Of a stretch of 28,250 nucleotides of DNA, positions 1 through 8,812 are shown piece after piece. The notes beneath the pieces are model-generated. The model was not told the DNA's origin and searched no databases. It saw only the letters and a list, made by a program, of their open reading frames with translations. This stretch comes from Candidatus Poribacteria bacterium (GTDB taxonomy: Bacteria > Poribacteria > WGA-4E > UBA9662): positions 14,221 through 42,470 of the forward strand of contig PBVO01000093.1 of the NCBI GenBank assembly GCA_002729015.1, read 5' to 3'. Numbering within the stretch: the first letter of the stretch is position 1; each line of letters starts with the position of its first letter. A program made the position numbers and the translations under genes.

Positions 1-410
1 CCAATCCTCTTGAGCATAAATTGATATCTTGAAAATTAGTCGACTGTTGTTGCCTTATCGTTATCGATCATCTCTATTTGACAGTCTCAGAATCTTTTTC
101 CTTCAAAGCCGATGCTCTAAAGTTAGGTTCTTACTCCATACTTACGTTTTTTAAATCACAGAGCACATTTATTAAATACCAATTGCAGATCTATGACAGA
201 TAGAAACAGCTAGGCATTTTACCAGAAGTCCCTACATATGAGATTTTTCGGGTTTTCATCTTCGTACGATCGCCTTGGACCACAATAGGTCCCTTTATAT
301 TTCGTAATTTTCTATAACTGAGTATTACTATCAGTAGTAAGGCATAATATTCTTAATTTGAAGCATGAAACCAGTGGATTCCGTTAATTTAATGGCACAC
401 CATCATAGAT
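1..410. other. Non-coding left edge, downstream of the sulfatase gene
   Basis: This AT-rich stretch lies 3' of the sulfatase gene. I see no open frame with coding character, no RNA gene and no convincing terminator hairpin followed by a T-run. Confidence 0.5.
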
Positions 411-2399
411 TCATATTTTCTCGTCAGTTGCAAGTTGGATTCTTTTCATTACTCGATTCAGCACCCACTCATTGCCAATGACGTCTCGTTGAGAATTGAG
501 CATACCAGGAAACTGATCAACTTGGATGTAGTGTTCATGCTCTGGTCCCAAAATAGTTTCTTTTTTTATCGCTTTCTGCAAAACGGGAATAAGTGGTGCC
601 ATTGGTCGCAATTGTGAACGACTACAATAAGAAAGGTATGCTCCAGCCCGAATCCTTGCCCACAAAATATCGCTTTTCAATCCCTTTGTGAAAGAAGCAA
701 TTGTTTCCGATCCCTTTCCTGCACGTACCAAGTAATTAGCGGCAGCTAGACTAACACTGATGGACTCGTCATCAAGACATGGTAAAATTTGGTTGATAGT
801 ATATAGATCGAATTGGTAAGAGGAAAGACCAGTGACCGCCCAATAGCGCACAGCACTATCTGAGTCCTCCAGACGGGTTATCAATTCTTTTTGACCTACT
901 GTACCTAAACGTGCGAGATCTGCTGTTTCTAGAATTCTTGAAAAGTTTGTACAGTGAATTCCTACCTCTCGGTTGATGCCACCATAAGCTGAGGCCCGAA
1001 CAATTATTTCAGTCTCATCAATCAGACCTAAATCCTCAATTTCAATCATCCAGTCAAAGAGTTTAGATCGTAATTCGTCAATTGTGTTGTTGAGGGTAGG
1101 ATCACCTACTAGGTTGTGAATTGACTCCGGATCGTTCTCGATATCGTATAACTCTTCGAATGGTTTCCGGGCCTGCCAGATAGGGTATTTCTGGTATTTC
1201 TTAGGCAAACCATGACCGTTGAGCATTGATGGAAAAGAATACATCAAGAATACGCCATCTGGATCATGGATCCTTTGCTGACTTGGCAAGCAGGAAGTTT
1301 CCCAGAAGTCTCTCTCTGGTGTGTCTTCCTCTGGAATGGGAGAGAAATACCCACCATCTGGATAAAAGGACGCATATGGCTGATGAGGTAGAAAATTACG
1401 AATATAGCGATATTTTTTTGTACGAATTGTACGAATCATTTCTGTATTGTTGTCCAATCGATCTCTAGCACTGCAAACAAAATCTCTAGGTTCGTCTTTG
1501 TGAGGGCCACAGAGATTACGGCTCTGGATACAGCCAGAAATAGGAACGCCAGCAAATTGAAGAGTTGTTGCGTAGAGGTCCATATGCAAGACGAGTTCAT
1601 CAATCACAGTTCCAGGAAGCGCAGGGGCTAGATGTTGAAACTTCTCTGGAAATCGGATGATCAGCGGAATTCTTAGCCCATCGTCATAGGTGTGGATCTT
1701 ACCCCGTGGATAGCCGGTACCATGATCTGCCCAAAAGACAACAATAGTATTTTCATTGAGTTTCAGTTCTTCAAGCTTATTGAGAATTGTACCGACTCGT
1801 TTATCGACGTTCGAAAGTGCATCATAGAATAATGCCATTCGTTCGCGGAAAAGAGCTTTATCGGGAACGAATGTTGGTACTGGTACATCCTTTGGATCGT
1901 GTAACTCTTCATCTTCAAGAAGAGATGAGCGTTGCTCTCGAGCATCAGTTGGTGTCAGCTTAAATACACTCGCGTGGGAATCACTCAACTTATAATATGA
2001 GAAGAACGGTTTGTTTTCGTTAGAGGTCTTCCAAAAATCGCTAGAATTTTGATACTGTTGGCACTCCTCTTTAGAGATGTAAAGATTAATATCACTATCA
2101 GGTTCCGTACAGATGTAACCAGCATCAGTAAGTATCTTACTCAGGAGTTTAACACCTTTTGGACGGATGACAATACTACGGTGATGGTGTGTACCGAGGG
2201 TCGTCGGATACATTCCAGTATATATACTAGTACGTGATGGTGAGCATATTGGGCCAGCAGTGAATGCATTAGAATATTGCACACCTTCGGCGGCAAGACG
2301 ATCAATATTTGGAGTATGCCCATACTCGTCCCCATAGCAGCCGAAATTCCAAGCACTAGAATCGTGGTTACTGATCCATAGGATATTAGGTTTTTCCAT
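411..2399 (-). CDS. Type I sulfatase (alkaline-phosphatase superfamily) with C-terminal HEAT-like region
   Basis: This predicted sulfate-ester hydrolase has 662 residues. It opens with a strand typical of sulfatases (PNILWIS) followed by N11-H12-D13 at the usual metal-binding position. The sulfatase signature CSPSR is at residues 52-56, where C52 is the residue converted to formylglycine. A second metal and active-site cluster follows at about 224-242 (ADHG, then PRGK and YDDGLR). The catalytic part ends near residue 470. Residues about 500-620 form helical pairs resembling HEAT repeats (for example DSDSAVRYWAVTGL). There is no signal peptide or lipobox, which is unusual because most such sulfatases are exported, so it may act in the cytoplasm. 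The ATG is preceded by a purine-rich AAGAG. The substrate cannot be told from sequence. The sulfatase call is sure; the HEAT assignment of the tail is moderately sure. Confidence 0.93.
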   Translation of the reverse strand: MEKPNILWISNHDSSAWNFGCYGDEYGHTPNIDRLAAEGVQYSNAFTAGPICSPSRTSIYTGMYPTTLGTHHHRSIVIRPKGVKLLSKILTDAGYICTEPDSDINLYISKEECQQYQNSSDFWKTSNENKPFFSYYKLSDSHASVFKLTPTDAREQRSSLLEDEELHDPKDVPVPTFVPDKALFRERMALFYDALSNVDKRVGTILNKLEELKLNENTIVVFWADHGTGYPRGKIHTYDDGLRIPLIIRFPEKFQHLAPALPGTVIDELVLHMDLYATTLQFAGVPISGCIQSRNLCGPHKDEPRDFVCSARDRLDNNTEMIRTIRTKKYRYIRNFLPHQPYASFYPDGGYFSPIPEEDTPERDFWETSCLPSQQRIHDPDGVFLMYSFPSMLNGHGLPKKYQKYPIWQARKPFEELYDIENDPESIHNLVGDPTLNNTIDELRSKLFDWMIEIEDLGLIDETEIIVRASAYGGINREVGIHCTNFSRILETADLARLGTVGQKELITRLEDSDSAVRYWAVTGLSSYQFDLYTINQILPCLDDESISVSLAAANYLVRAGKGSETIASFTKGLKSDILWARIRAGAYLSYCSRSQLRPMAPLIPVLQKAIKKETILGPEHEHYIQVDQFPGMLNSQRDVIGNEWVLNRVMKRIQLATDEKI

Positions 2400-2792
2400 T
2401 GATCTCTTTCCCGGTAATAACGTAGATAAAATTGTTAAGGAGATCTGACTAAAGAATCCACTTGAGATATCCTATTTTGAGTAACGCAATTTTACACTTG
2501 CTGATAAATAAGTTATTAGGACGTTGTGAGACTCAGAAAGACAAAATTCAGAGTTAGTGCTGTGAGACATCTTTGAAACATGAAGAAGTTAACACTAAGT
2601 TTATGATTGTCTACAGAACAAGTTCTGGTTTCTGTCTTAAGGGAAATATGTTTTTGAATTGAAGCGTTTAATTCTATTTCTTCTCTGAGGGGGCAGTTAT
2701 ATTCGGCTTAGTAGACTGAATGAATTTTCCACTGAGGATTATTTCCAACATGCTAAAAATGATGTTTTTTTTAGCTTTTTCGGATCAAAGGT
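2400..2792. other. Intergenic region with one weak AT-rich inverted repeat
   Basis: This lies between the coiled-coil gene and the sulfatase gene, both on the minus strand, and presumably holds the sulfatase promoter. An inverted repeat GCTAAAAA/TTTTTAGC sits at 2752-2775, just past the end of the coiled-coil gene. It lacks a trailing T-run on the minus strand, so it is not called a terminator. No other feature is seen. Confidence 0.4.
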
Positions 2793-3632
2793 CTAAATAA
2801 TTTTTTTGAATTGCTTGTTGTTTTTTGTTTTCAGGTTTTGAATCTCATCCTGAAGTTGCTTGAATCTTGCGGCTGCAGTCTTCAACATCTTGCCTCGTTC
2901 ATCGATTTTGCCGGCCAGGTCAAGATTTTCCTTAGTCAAATCTTTGATCGTTTCATCTCTTTTCTGTAACTCAGAATCAAAATCTTGTTTTTGCCGTTCT
3001 TTTTCCTCTTCTAGTTTCTTATTCTCATTTACGGCGTCATCCAATTCTTTTTCTAGATCCAGGCTCAACTGCTGAGAAACTTCAGTGTTTTCACTTTGAT
3101 TGACCTGCTTGAATTCGTCTTTGAGAGATGAGACTTCATTCACTAGGGCTTCCCGTTGGGAAATCAGAAAACTACCTATATTTTCTGTAATTTCCTGATA
3201 CCCAGTAACTAGGTCAGAAACTGATTCGGTTAGTTTGGTCTGTACGTCATTAATTTGCTTGAATTCGTCTTTGAGAGATGAAATTTCACTTGCCAGATTT
3301 TCTGGTTTCGATATATGACTTTCACCCTTATCTTCATTGATTTCAGCGTATTGCAGATTCAGATTGGATACCGATTCAGTTATCTTCTCCTGCATTTCAT
3401 TGAGTTCTTTGATTTCATTTTTCAAAGCTAAAAATTGTGTGTTCAATTTCTCTTCACTCTTTGCGTTATTTTTCTTAGAAACCTCAATTGAATTGATACT
3501 TTTTCGAATATTGCGTAATTCTTTCAGTAATTGAGTCATCCGATCGAGTCTTGGAGGCTGTCGAACTTTATCTTCAGTCTCAGTGATATCGAAGACTTTT
3601 GACTTGGCTTTTGGACTACGTTTCATTTTCAT
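2793..3632 (-). CDS. Coiled-coil protein with three 50-residue internal repeats
   Basis: The 279-residue, highly charged protein is almost entirely predicted coiled coil. It has no signal peptide and no membrane segment. A basic N-terminus (MKMKRSPKAKSK) leads into heptad-like helices. The centre holds three 50-residue repeats built around LK(D/N)E(F/I)K and T(E/-)SVS(D/N)L. The last two are nearly identical (ISSLKDEFKQ and VSSLKDEFKQ) and lie exactly 150 bp apart. The C-terminal third is a Glu/Lys-rich coil ending in a basic tail. Function is not recognised; a structural or scaffolding role is only a guess. A TATAAT hexamer lies at 3641-3646, only 8 nt before the ATG, and there is no clear ribosome-binding site. 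If that hexamer is the -10 box, the transcript would be nearly leaderless. Low-complexity composition makes remote homology unreliable. Confidence 0.75.
   Translation of the reverse strand: MKMKRSPKAKSKVFDITETEDKVRQPPRLDRMTQLLKELRNIRKSINSIEVSKKNNAKSEEKLNTQFLALKNEIKELNEMQEKITESVSNLNLQYAEINEDKGESHISKPENLASEISSLKDEFKQINDVQTKLTESVSDLVTGYQEITENIGSFLISQREALVNEVSSLKDEFKQVNQSENTEVSQQLSLDLEKELDDAVNENKKLEEEKERQKQDFDSELQKRDETIKDLTKENLDLAGKIDERGKMLKTAAARFKQLQDEIQNLKTKNNKQFKKII
2975..3430 (-). repeat. Tandem 150-bp in-gene repeats
   Basis: Within the coiled-coil gene, a 25-nt stretch covering GAATTCGTCTTTGAGAGATG occurs at about 3107-3131 and again exactly 150 bp away at about 3257-3281. A more diverged third unit lies a further 150 bp along. 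In protein terms each unit is 50 residues. The outer limits given are approximate. Confidence 0.6.
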
Positions 3633-4040
3633 CTCAATGTATTATACAAGCCTATCGTTGTTGCTATGACTGTCAAGAATTATAGAGAAACCAAAATAAT
3701 CTTATGAGCGATTTGAAAAATTCTTTCTCACGTTCAGAGCGCTGATCCCCATTCAATCACTCATTTTACAACAATGGTTGATTCTGGTCAATAAAGGAAA
3801 AATAGACGAGAAAAGAAATCAAAGACAGTAGAAGATAGGTTAACTAATATCAGATCAATGATTCCCCATCTTATAGTTCATAATCGAAAATCAGATGCAA
3901 AAACCTTTCTCAACGGCAGTCTGGCTGACTACATATTATACTAAAACCGATAAATCTGATCATTTCGTACTACTTCATACATATTCTAACAAATATTATG
4001 GTATGGCTTAGATACTCAGAATCGTGGGCTATGAAACCTA
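3633..4040. other. Intergenic region between coiled-coil gene and broken SUMF gene
   Basis: The stretch holds the presumed promoter of the coiled-coil gene (TATAAT on the minus strand at 3641-3646, with a TTGACA 24 nt upstream, a spacer longer than usual). I see no coding sequence or other structured element. Confidence 0.35.
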
Positions 4041-4904
4041 TCAATAGATAGAATAAGTCTCAACATTAGAAACACACCAAAACCCAAGAGTATTGGAATT
4101 ATCAGATGGGTCGCTACCATAACGAGCGGAAACTAGTCTACTACGTACGGTATAGCTCGTAAAGTAGTCCCAAGATCCACCTCGCAATACTCGCTGGCCT
4201 TTAGGGCTTGATTCAGGCCCTTTTGGGTTTTTATATGATGAATTGGCATAGTAACCTTCGTCGTACCAGTCTGCACACCATTCATAGACATTACCTGCCA
4301 TATCGTACAATCCATATCCATTAGGGAAGAAACTACCAACCGGAGCAGTTTTTTCGTCCCATTGATCTTTACCTTGCATACCGGCAAAGTTAGCATGGAC
4401 ACTAGCGATAGCTAGATTATTGCCCCAAACATAGAATTTATCTTTTAGTCCACCACGAGCAGCTTTCTCCCATTAAGCTTCTGTAGGTAAACGTTTACCT
4501 GCCCATTTTGCATAAGCCGCAGCATCATCCCAATCTACATAAACCATTGGACACCCATCACCAGGTGCATATCTAGACACATCACCCCAGTTCCCTTTAT
4601 ACTGATAGCCGCTCTCAGCCAAGAACCACCTAAATTGACCAACTGTCACTTGGGTACTATCAATGTAAAAAGCATCAAGTTCAACTTTGTGCCGAAGCTC
4701 AGTTTTATCTCGACCCGAATGATCTCCCATGTAAAAATAGCCAGCGGATATTAGCACCATCTCTTTTCCATCTTTTCTCCAAGTAATTTTGTCAGCCAAA
4801 TCGTCTATTACAGTTTCAGAAGCATAACTCTCCTTACTGATCTCATCAGAACACCCAGCGAACAATAGTAGAAACAAAAATAACCAACTAATTAAATGAT
4901 TCAT
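4041..4904 (-). pseudogene. SUMF/FGE-sulfatase-domain lipoprotein broken by one in-frame stop
   Basis: The frame is continuous from an ATG at 4904 to a stop at 4041 except for one TAA at 4473-4475 (codon 144). It starts with a lipoprotein signal (hydrophobic stretch, FAGC lipobox, C18) and carries the SUMF-domain landmarks KEMVLISAGYFYMGD, WAGKRLPTEA, GLYDMAGNVYEW and RVLRGGSW. The stop falls in the conserved motif that reads KRLPSEAEWE in the intact paralogue at 17040-17891, so a GAA glutamate codon has become TAA. The rest of the domain after the stop is undamaged, which implies recent inactivation, a sequencing error, or readthrough. TAA ends several intact genes here, so recoding is unlikely. 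The cysteine pair of true formylglycine-generating enzyme is absent (Y and T instead), and the usual GFRC near the end reads GFWC. Confidence 0.85.
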
Positions 4905-5632
4905 TTTGAAGGCTTAACACGAATTGACCATTTTCGATCAGTGGTAGAGTCGTTTATCGCAAGGGTGATTACAGTCAATATCATTCAGATAAATTATCAT
5001 CTTCGCCCTAACATATGGCATTCAATCTTTTGTATTTTTAGGAAGAATACTGTCAACATTTTTAATTCTAACTTACGACACCAGCAGCTTTAAATCTGAA
5101 AAATTAACAAATAGGATTTGTTGCATTCACTATAAGTTAATCCGATCCGTACAATCGGATAATTCAACAAAAAGCATTAACACCATAGCCTATTATCTTT
5201 CTGAGTCTGACCGTAGAATATTACAGTAAGATACAAAACTAGCAGAGTACAGATGTTAACTGTATTGACAATGAGAATTAGATTAGCAGCAAGTAGCATA
5301 AATAGTTTACAAACCCTTTGATGTAACAAGATGTCAGGATTTAGAAAACACTCTTGTTATGTATTTTTCTTTACCATTAGGCCCTCGAGTTTCTCGATCT
5401 GTTCATATGTATTTTTCAATAATCAATAAGTAAAGCCCAAATCGGAAAAATCCGTCCTCAGATCCTAAAAATATTTAGCAAGTGAAAAAATGTACACAAT
5501 TGAGGTGGGCATGAAGTATATGATGAAGAGGGAAGAGATAAAAAGAGCAGAAAATATCTACATAACGGGGACCTAGCCCATTACGACCCGCGGCTACTAG
5601 TATTTTTTCTATTCGAAGAGATTTCAGGTTGT
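4905..5632. other. Long intergenic region with an inverted repeat
   Basis: About 730 bp without a supported gene. An ATCCGAT/ATCGGAT inverted repeat with a 7-nt loop lies at 5140-5160, enclosed by TTGTTG at 5118-5123 and CAACAA at 5165-5170. Two short open stretches (a 28-codon one on plus at 5490-5576 and a roughly 20-codon one on minus near 5380) look protein-like, but neither has enough context to be called. Confidence 0.4.
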
Positions 5633-6502
5633 TTATAGAAGCTCACGGTATGGGTAGCTCAGCTTTTTCCCGAGATCTTGTATTTGGCGACCAACAGCAG
5701 TAGATTCTGGTATTTTATTTTCGATAAAGGTTTTAAAAATAAAATTCAAAAAAGGATTAGCCCAGCCATTTAGTACGCAGAAGTCTCGGTCGATATTTCG
5801 ATGGTGCATGGAATGTTTTTTGGCAGAGATAATAATACTAAATTTTTGTAAGTATTTGAGGGCTCTTTTCAATTTTGAATTTGATCCTTTCCCGTGAGCA
5901 ACAGCGTGAGTTATCTGTGAAATAGATGTAAGCCATAAAAGAAACAGCCAAAATGGAAAAATCCAGTCTGGTATAGAGTATGAGAAAACGAATTTAATGA
6001 ACAGAAAAGGTAAGATTACAATCAAAAAAAGAGCATATAAAGCTGGAGAAAACCACAAAGATGATATATTCAAGCGCGCCGGACGAAAAAGCTCATGATG
6101 ATGCACTCTTGACAGAAAGAGCTGCTTGTGAAGAGACGTTTTCTTAGTTGAAGGCATAAAATCAATAAAAATATGAGCGCATCCAGAAATGAAGTCAGCT
6201 ACGAAAGCTCCACATATTAACCCGAATATCCAACTAATAATATGTGAGTTGGTTGATATTTGAAGTAGGTAACCTGTAAAAGACATATAAACCATCAATA
6301 GAACGAAAGACAGTATTCTATTTTTTTTTACAGAATTTGGAGCCATGGGCTTGACAAACTCTGGATGGTAAATTGGCTCATTATTCCAATAGTATTCCAA
6401 CAGATCGTCCGTACTAATCTTCTGAGATTTGACTATTTCTTCTTTCATAATACTAGTTAGGTAAATCACCTCAAGAAATTCAGTATATCTCAAAATAGGC
6501 AT
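5633..6502 (-). CDS. CarF/TMEM189 (Kua)-type lipid desaturase
   Basis: This is an integral membrane protein of 289 residues, likely a di-iron lipid desaturase of the Kua/TMEM189/CarF family (Pfam lipid desaturase domain). In that family, human TMEM189 and Myxococcus CarF introduce the vinyl-ether bond of plasmalogens. The family histidines are visible in order: H110 with D114, the HHH cluster at 134-136, H199-x3-H203, and H230-x2-HH at 233-234, followed by the family-typical FCVLNGWANP ending. Hydrophobic segments lie at about 64-82, 87-106, 150-172 and 180-198. Two starts are possible: the ATG at 6502, or M19 (6448), which begins a more typical hydrophilic N-terminus; neither has a clear ribosome-binding site. 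It stands alone between long non-coding gaps. Oxygen use is implied by the family. The exact substrate (plasmanyl lipid or another) is inferred, not shown. Confidence 0.82.
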   Translation of the reverse strand: MPILRYTEFLEVIYLTSIMKEEIVKSQKISTDDLLEYYWNNEPIYHPEFVKPMAPNSVKKNRILSFVLLMVYMSFTGYLLQISTNSHIISWIFGLICGAFVADFISGCAHIFIDFMPSTKKTSLHKQLFLSRVHHHELFRPARLNISSLWFSPALYALFLIVILPFLFIKFVFSYSIPDWIFPFWLFLLWLTSISQITHAVAHGKGSNSKLKRALKYLQKFSIIISAKKHSMHHRNIDRDFCVLNGWANPFLNFIFKTFIENKIPESTAVGRQIQDLGKKLSYPYRELL

Positions 6503-7309
6503 TTTGTAATTTAATCAACGATGGTGTTTAATTATCATCGTATACCATCGGTTTTGATGGGATTTTGGGCTTACAAAATTATTTGATCTGATTTCTATGC
6601 ATTTACGAAAATTAATTGAATTTCAGCTTTTTTCTACATCACTTCGCCTTGATTCATTGAATTTTTCAGTGTTCGAGCATGAGCTGTGCCATATCTGAAC
6701 ACTACCAACTCAATAACTATTCAGACAGTGCACATACGAAAAGTGCTTTATTTTTGTAGCATCAGTGACACCAATTCAACAGTTGATAATCCGAATTGAT
6801 CTAGGAATTGTGAAAACAAAAAGTTTTTTAATGATATTTTTAGCATAGATAAGAAATCACTAGATTTAATTAGAAGAAAATTCTGATATTACTTTTAGTC
6901 TCAATTTTCAATTCTGAGAAGATATATTGCCTGTTAAAATCCACGTAACATTCTTCTTTGAGAAGGACAGCTCAATTATCTTGTATTCTTATATCCTCAA
7001 AATTTACTGATGGATATTAAATTTTAGCTGAAATATTCAGTCCCTCTGAATTAGAATTTGAGACGGTTAGCTAACACTTTCATAGGCTTACTGAATCGAA
7101 TTGTCGCCATCTGCTAATGCTATACCATCATCGAGAGGTTTGAATTAATTCTCGTCTTGAATTTAGTACATATCCGACGAAGATATCTTACGAACATGAA
7201 GACATTTTTTACATTATTCTTTAAATGATGAAAGATCATTCAGGAACAACTGAATCTGTCGCGTTCGATTTTTTTATCTTATACTGAAGAGTTTCTATTG
7301 ATTTGTAAA
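6503..7309. other. Long AT-rich region without a supported gene
   Basis: About 800 bp. A short minus-strand stretch near 7050-7150 reads protein-like (containing LADGDNSIQ and AYESVS) but is cut by several stops. It could be a remnant of an oxidoreductase-like gene, which is very uncertain. A palindrome ATTGATTT-GT-AAATCAAT at 7297-7314 overlaps the end of the M81 gene. No terminator or RNA gene is evident. Confidence 0.35.
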
Positions 7310-8809
7310 TCAATTGGTTAGTATTGTCGAACTTAGGTTCGTAATATATTCATCCGCCGGGAAGTAGGGCCTCTGGAGTCTTTCATACTTTAGATATCTG
7401 CAGGTAGCAGGCGTTGGCCCGGGTGTATCAAGTATGAAGATGGATTTGGCAATATCACCATAAGCAAACTGATAGTTCATTGGATTCTTCACTACAATAA
7501 ATTTTGCAGCCGATGTATCCAGTCCCACTGATCGAAATTGTTCATTGGCCCAATCATAGGTGGCATAAGTCGTTACTAAAACTTGTATTGATCCTAACGC
7601 TATAACTGCACTGGGCCCCATCTTACCAATGGATCCATCCCATATTCCACCGGTGTATTGAAAATCTCCCTGACTTAGATATATAACTCTACCAATAATG
7701 GAAATTGGTTCGCCCCATCTAGAATCAATCTGATAGCCTATCTCTGCCCTTATTTCTTGGCCAATTCCAACTTTATGGCACATCTCAGCAACATTTGGAT
7801 CGACAACCGGTACTAGTGATGGTAGTGTTACTTCAGCTTCGAGGAGTGCAGCCAACGAGGCAATACTATCACCAGAAGCTCCACCACCACAACAATCTGC
7901 AGTTTCAACCAATAGAATGGGGCCGCCAGATGTTTTTAGACCTGTTTGAATAGCTTCCTGGGGCGTGTGAACTTGTGGTTCGAGTTCGAAACGCTTGCTC
8001 CAATATTCTTCTGATAATTTATTGGCTATGTTAATGGCCTTATTCATATTGTTGTTAGTGATAACTAATCCACCACTACCCATATCAGGTTGATCTATGT
8101 ATGGGTGAACTAAAAAAACACTTGTTGAAACAACATCGTTATCAGATTCATATTTTTTGGCGGTATTCATCACTTTAGAAAAGGGAGAATCGGTCGCTGT
8201 TGAACCATGAACCGCGCTAGTAATTACTGGCACCTTTGCCATCGCCATGGTTGGTTGGATTTCACCTGCGATTATTGATAACAGGATCTTTGCGCCACGG
8301 GTACCAGTAGAAAATGTGTCACAATGTGGATAAGTTTCCCATGCAATCAAGGCTTGCGCAAAACGTATCATTTCATCGGTAACATGAGCATGCAGATCAA
8401 GGGTAACTACAATTGGGACTTGGTTTCCAACTACATACCGAACTGATTTGATAAGATCTCCTTCAGGATCTCCAAGATCTTCAACAACGCTGGCACCGTG
8501 CAGCGGCAATAATACTCCATCAATAGGCATAGCATCTTTCAGCCGACCAATCAGCTCATCTTTTAGCTGCAAGTAACATTCTGTAGTTATGGGCCCTCCA
8601 GGACAACTGCTGGCATATAATAAAGGGACAACCTCTACTTGGTTTTCTTTAAAAGTTTGCAATGTACCACCCACTACGCCGGTATCGACCTCTAACATAT
8701 CAACACCCTTTCGCAACTCTTGACGTTCAAAAGACTGAATATTAATCGGAGATCCTCCGAACTGGTTACATTCCGTTAGAATGGACCCAACAGCCACACG
8801 CATTCTCAT
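7310..8809 (-). CDS. M81 family metallopeptidase (MlrC-like)
   Basis: The 499-residue protein belongs to the MlrC/M81 family, named after the microcystin-degrading MlrC metalloprotease; most members act on unknown small peptides or amide compounds. The N-terminal domain opens with RVAVGSILTECNQF, and LPLHGA at 101-106 and TLDLHAHVTDEM at 136-147 follow. D138, H140 and H162 (in ETYPHCD) fit the family's zinc ligands. The C-terminal MlrC domain contains the glycine-rich DCCGGGASGDS loop. There is no signal peptide, so the protein is probably cytoplasmic. It starts 3 nt after the stop of the PhyH-HEAT gene, so the two are almost certainly co-transcribed and probably translationally coupled. M3 (8803) is an alternative start. 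The physiological substrate is unknown; pairing with a dioxygenase suggests a shared catabolic route, which is inference. Confidence 0.93.
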   Translation of the reverse strand: MRMRVAVGSILTECNQFGGSPINIQSFERQELRKGVDMLEVDTGVVGGTLQTFKENQVEVVPLLYASSCPGGPITTECYLQLKDELIGRLKDAMPIDGVLLPLHGASVVEDLGDPEGDLIKSVRYVVGNQVPIVVTLDLHAHVTDEMIRFAQALIAWETYPHCDTFSTGTRGAKILLSIIAGEIQPTMAMAKVPVITSAVHGSTATDSPFSKVMNTAKKYESDNDVVSTSVFLVHPYIDQPDMGSGGLVITNNNMNKAINIANKLSEEYWSKRFELEPQVHTPQEAIQTGLKTSGGPILLVETADCCGGGASGDSIASLAALLEAEVTLPSLVPVVDPNVAEMCHKVGIGQEIRAEIGYQIDSRWGEPISIIGRVIYLSQGDFQYTGGIWDGSIGKMGPSAVIALGSIQVLVTTYATYDWANEQFRSVGLDTSAAKFIVVKNPMNYQFAYGDIAKSIFILDTPGPTPATCRYLKYERLQRPYFPADEYITNLSSTILTN

Positions 8810-8812
8810 TTC

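Noticed and set aside
2752..2775. GCTAAAAA/TTTTTAGC hairpin as terminator of the coiled-coil gene
   Set aside because: The stem is almost all A-T and no T-run follows on the minus strand.
4473..4475. Genetic-code change or programmed readthrough at the in-frame TAA of the SUMF gene
   Set aside because: TAA, TAG and TGA all end intact genes in this window at sensible family termini, so a standard code with a mutation is simpler.
5490..5576. 28-codon frame MYTIEVGMKYMMKREEIKRA
   Set aside because: Protein-like composition but very short, without ribosome-binding site or context.
7050..7150. Possible oxidoreductase remnant (LADGDNSIQ, AYESVS) on the minus strand
   Set aside because: Several stops within a short stretch and no clear motif; kept only as a remark.
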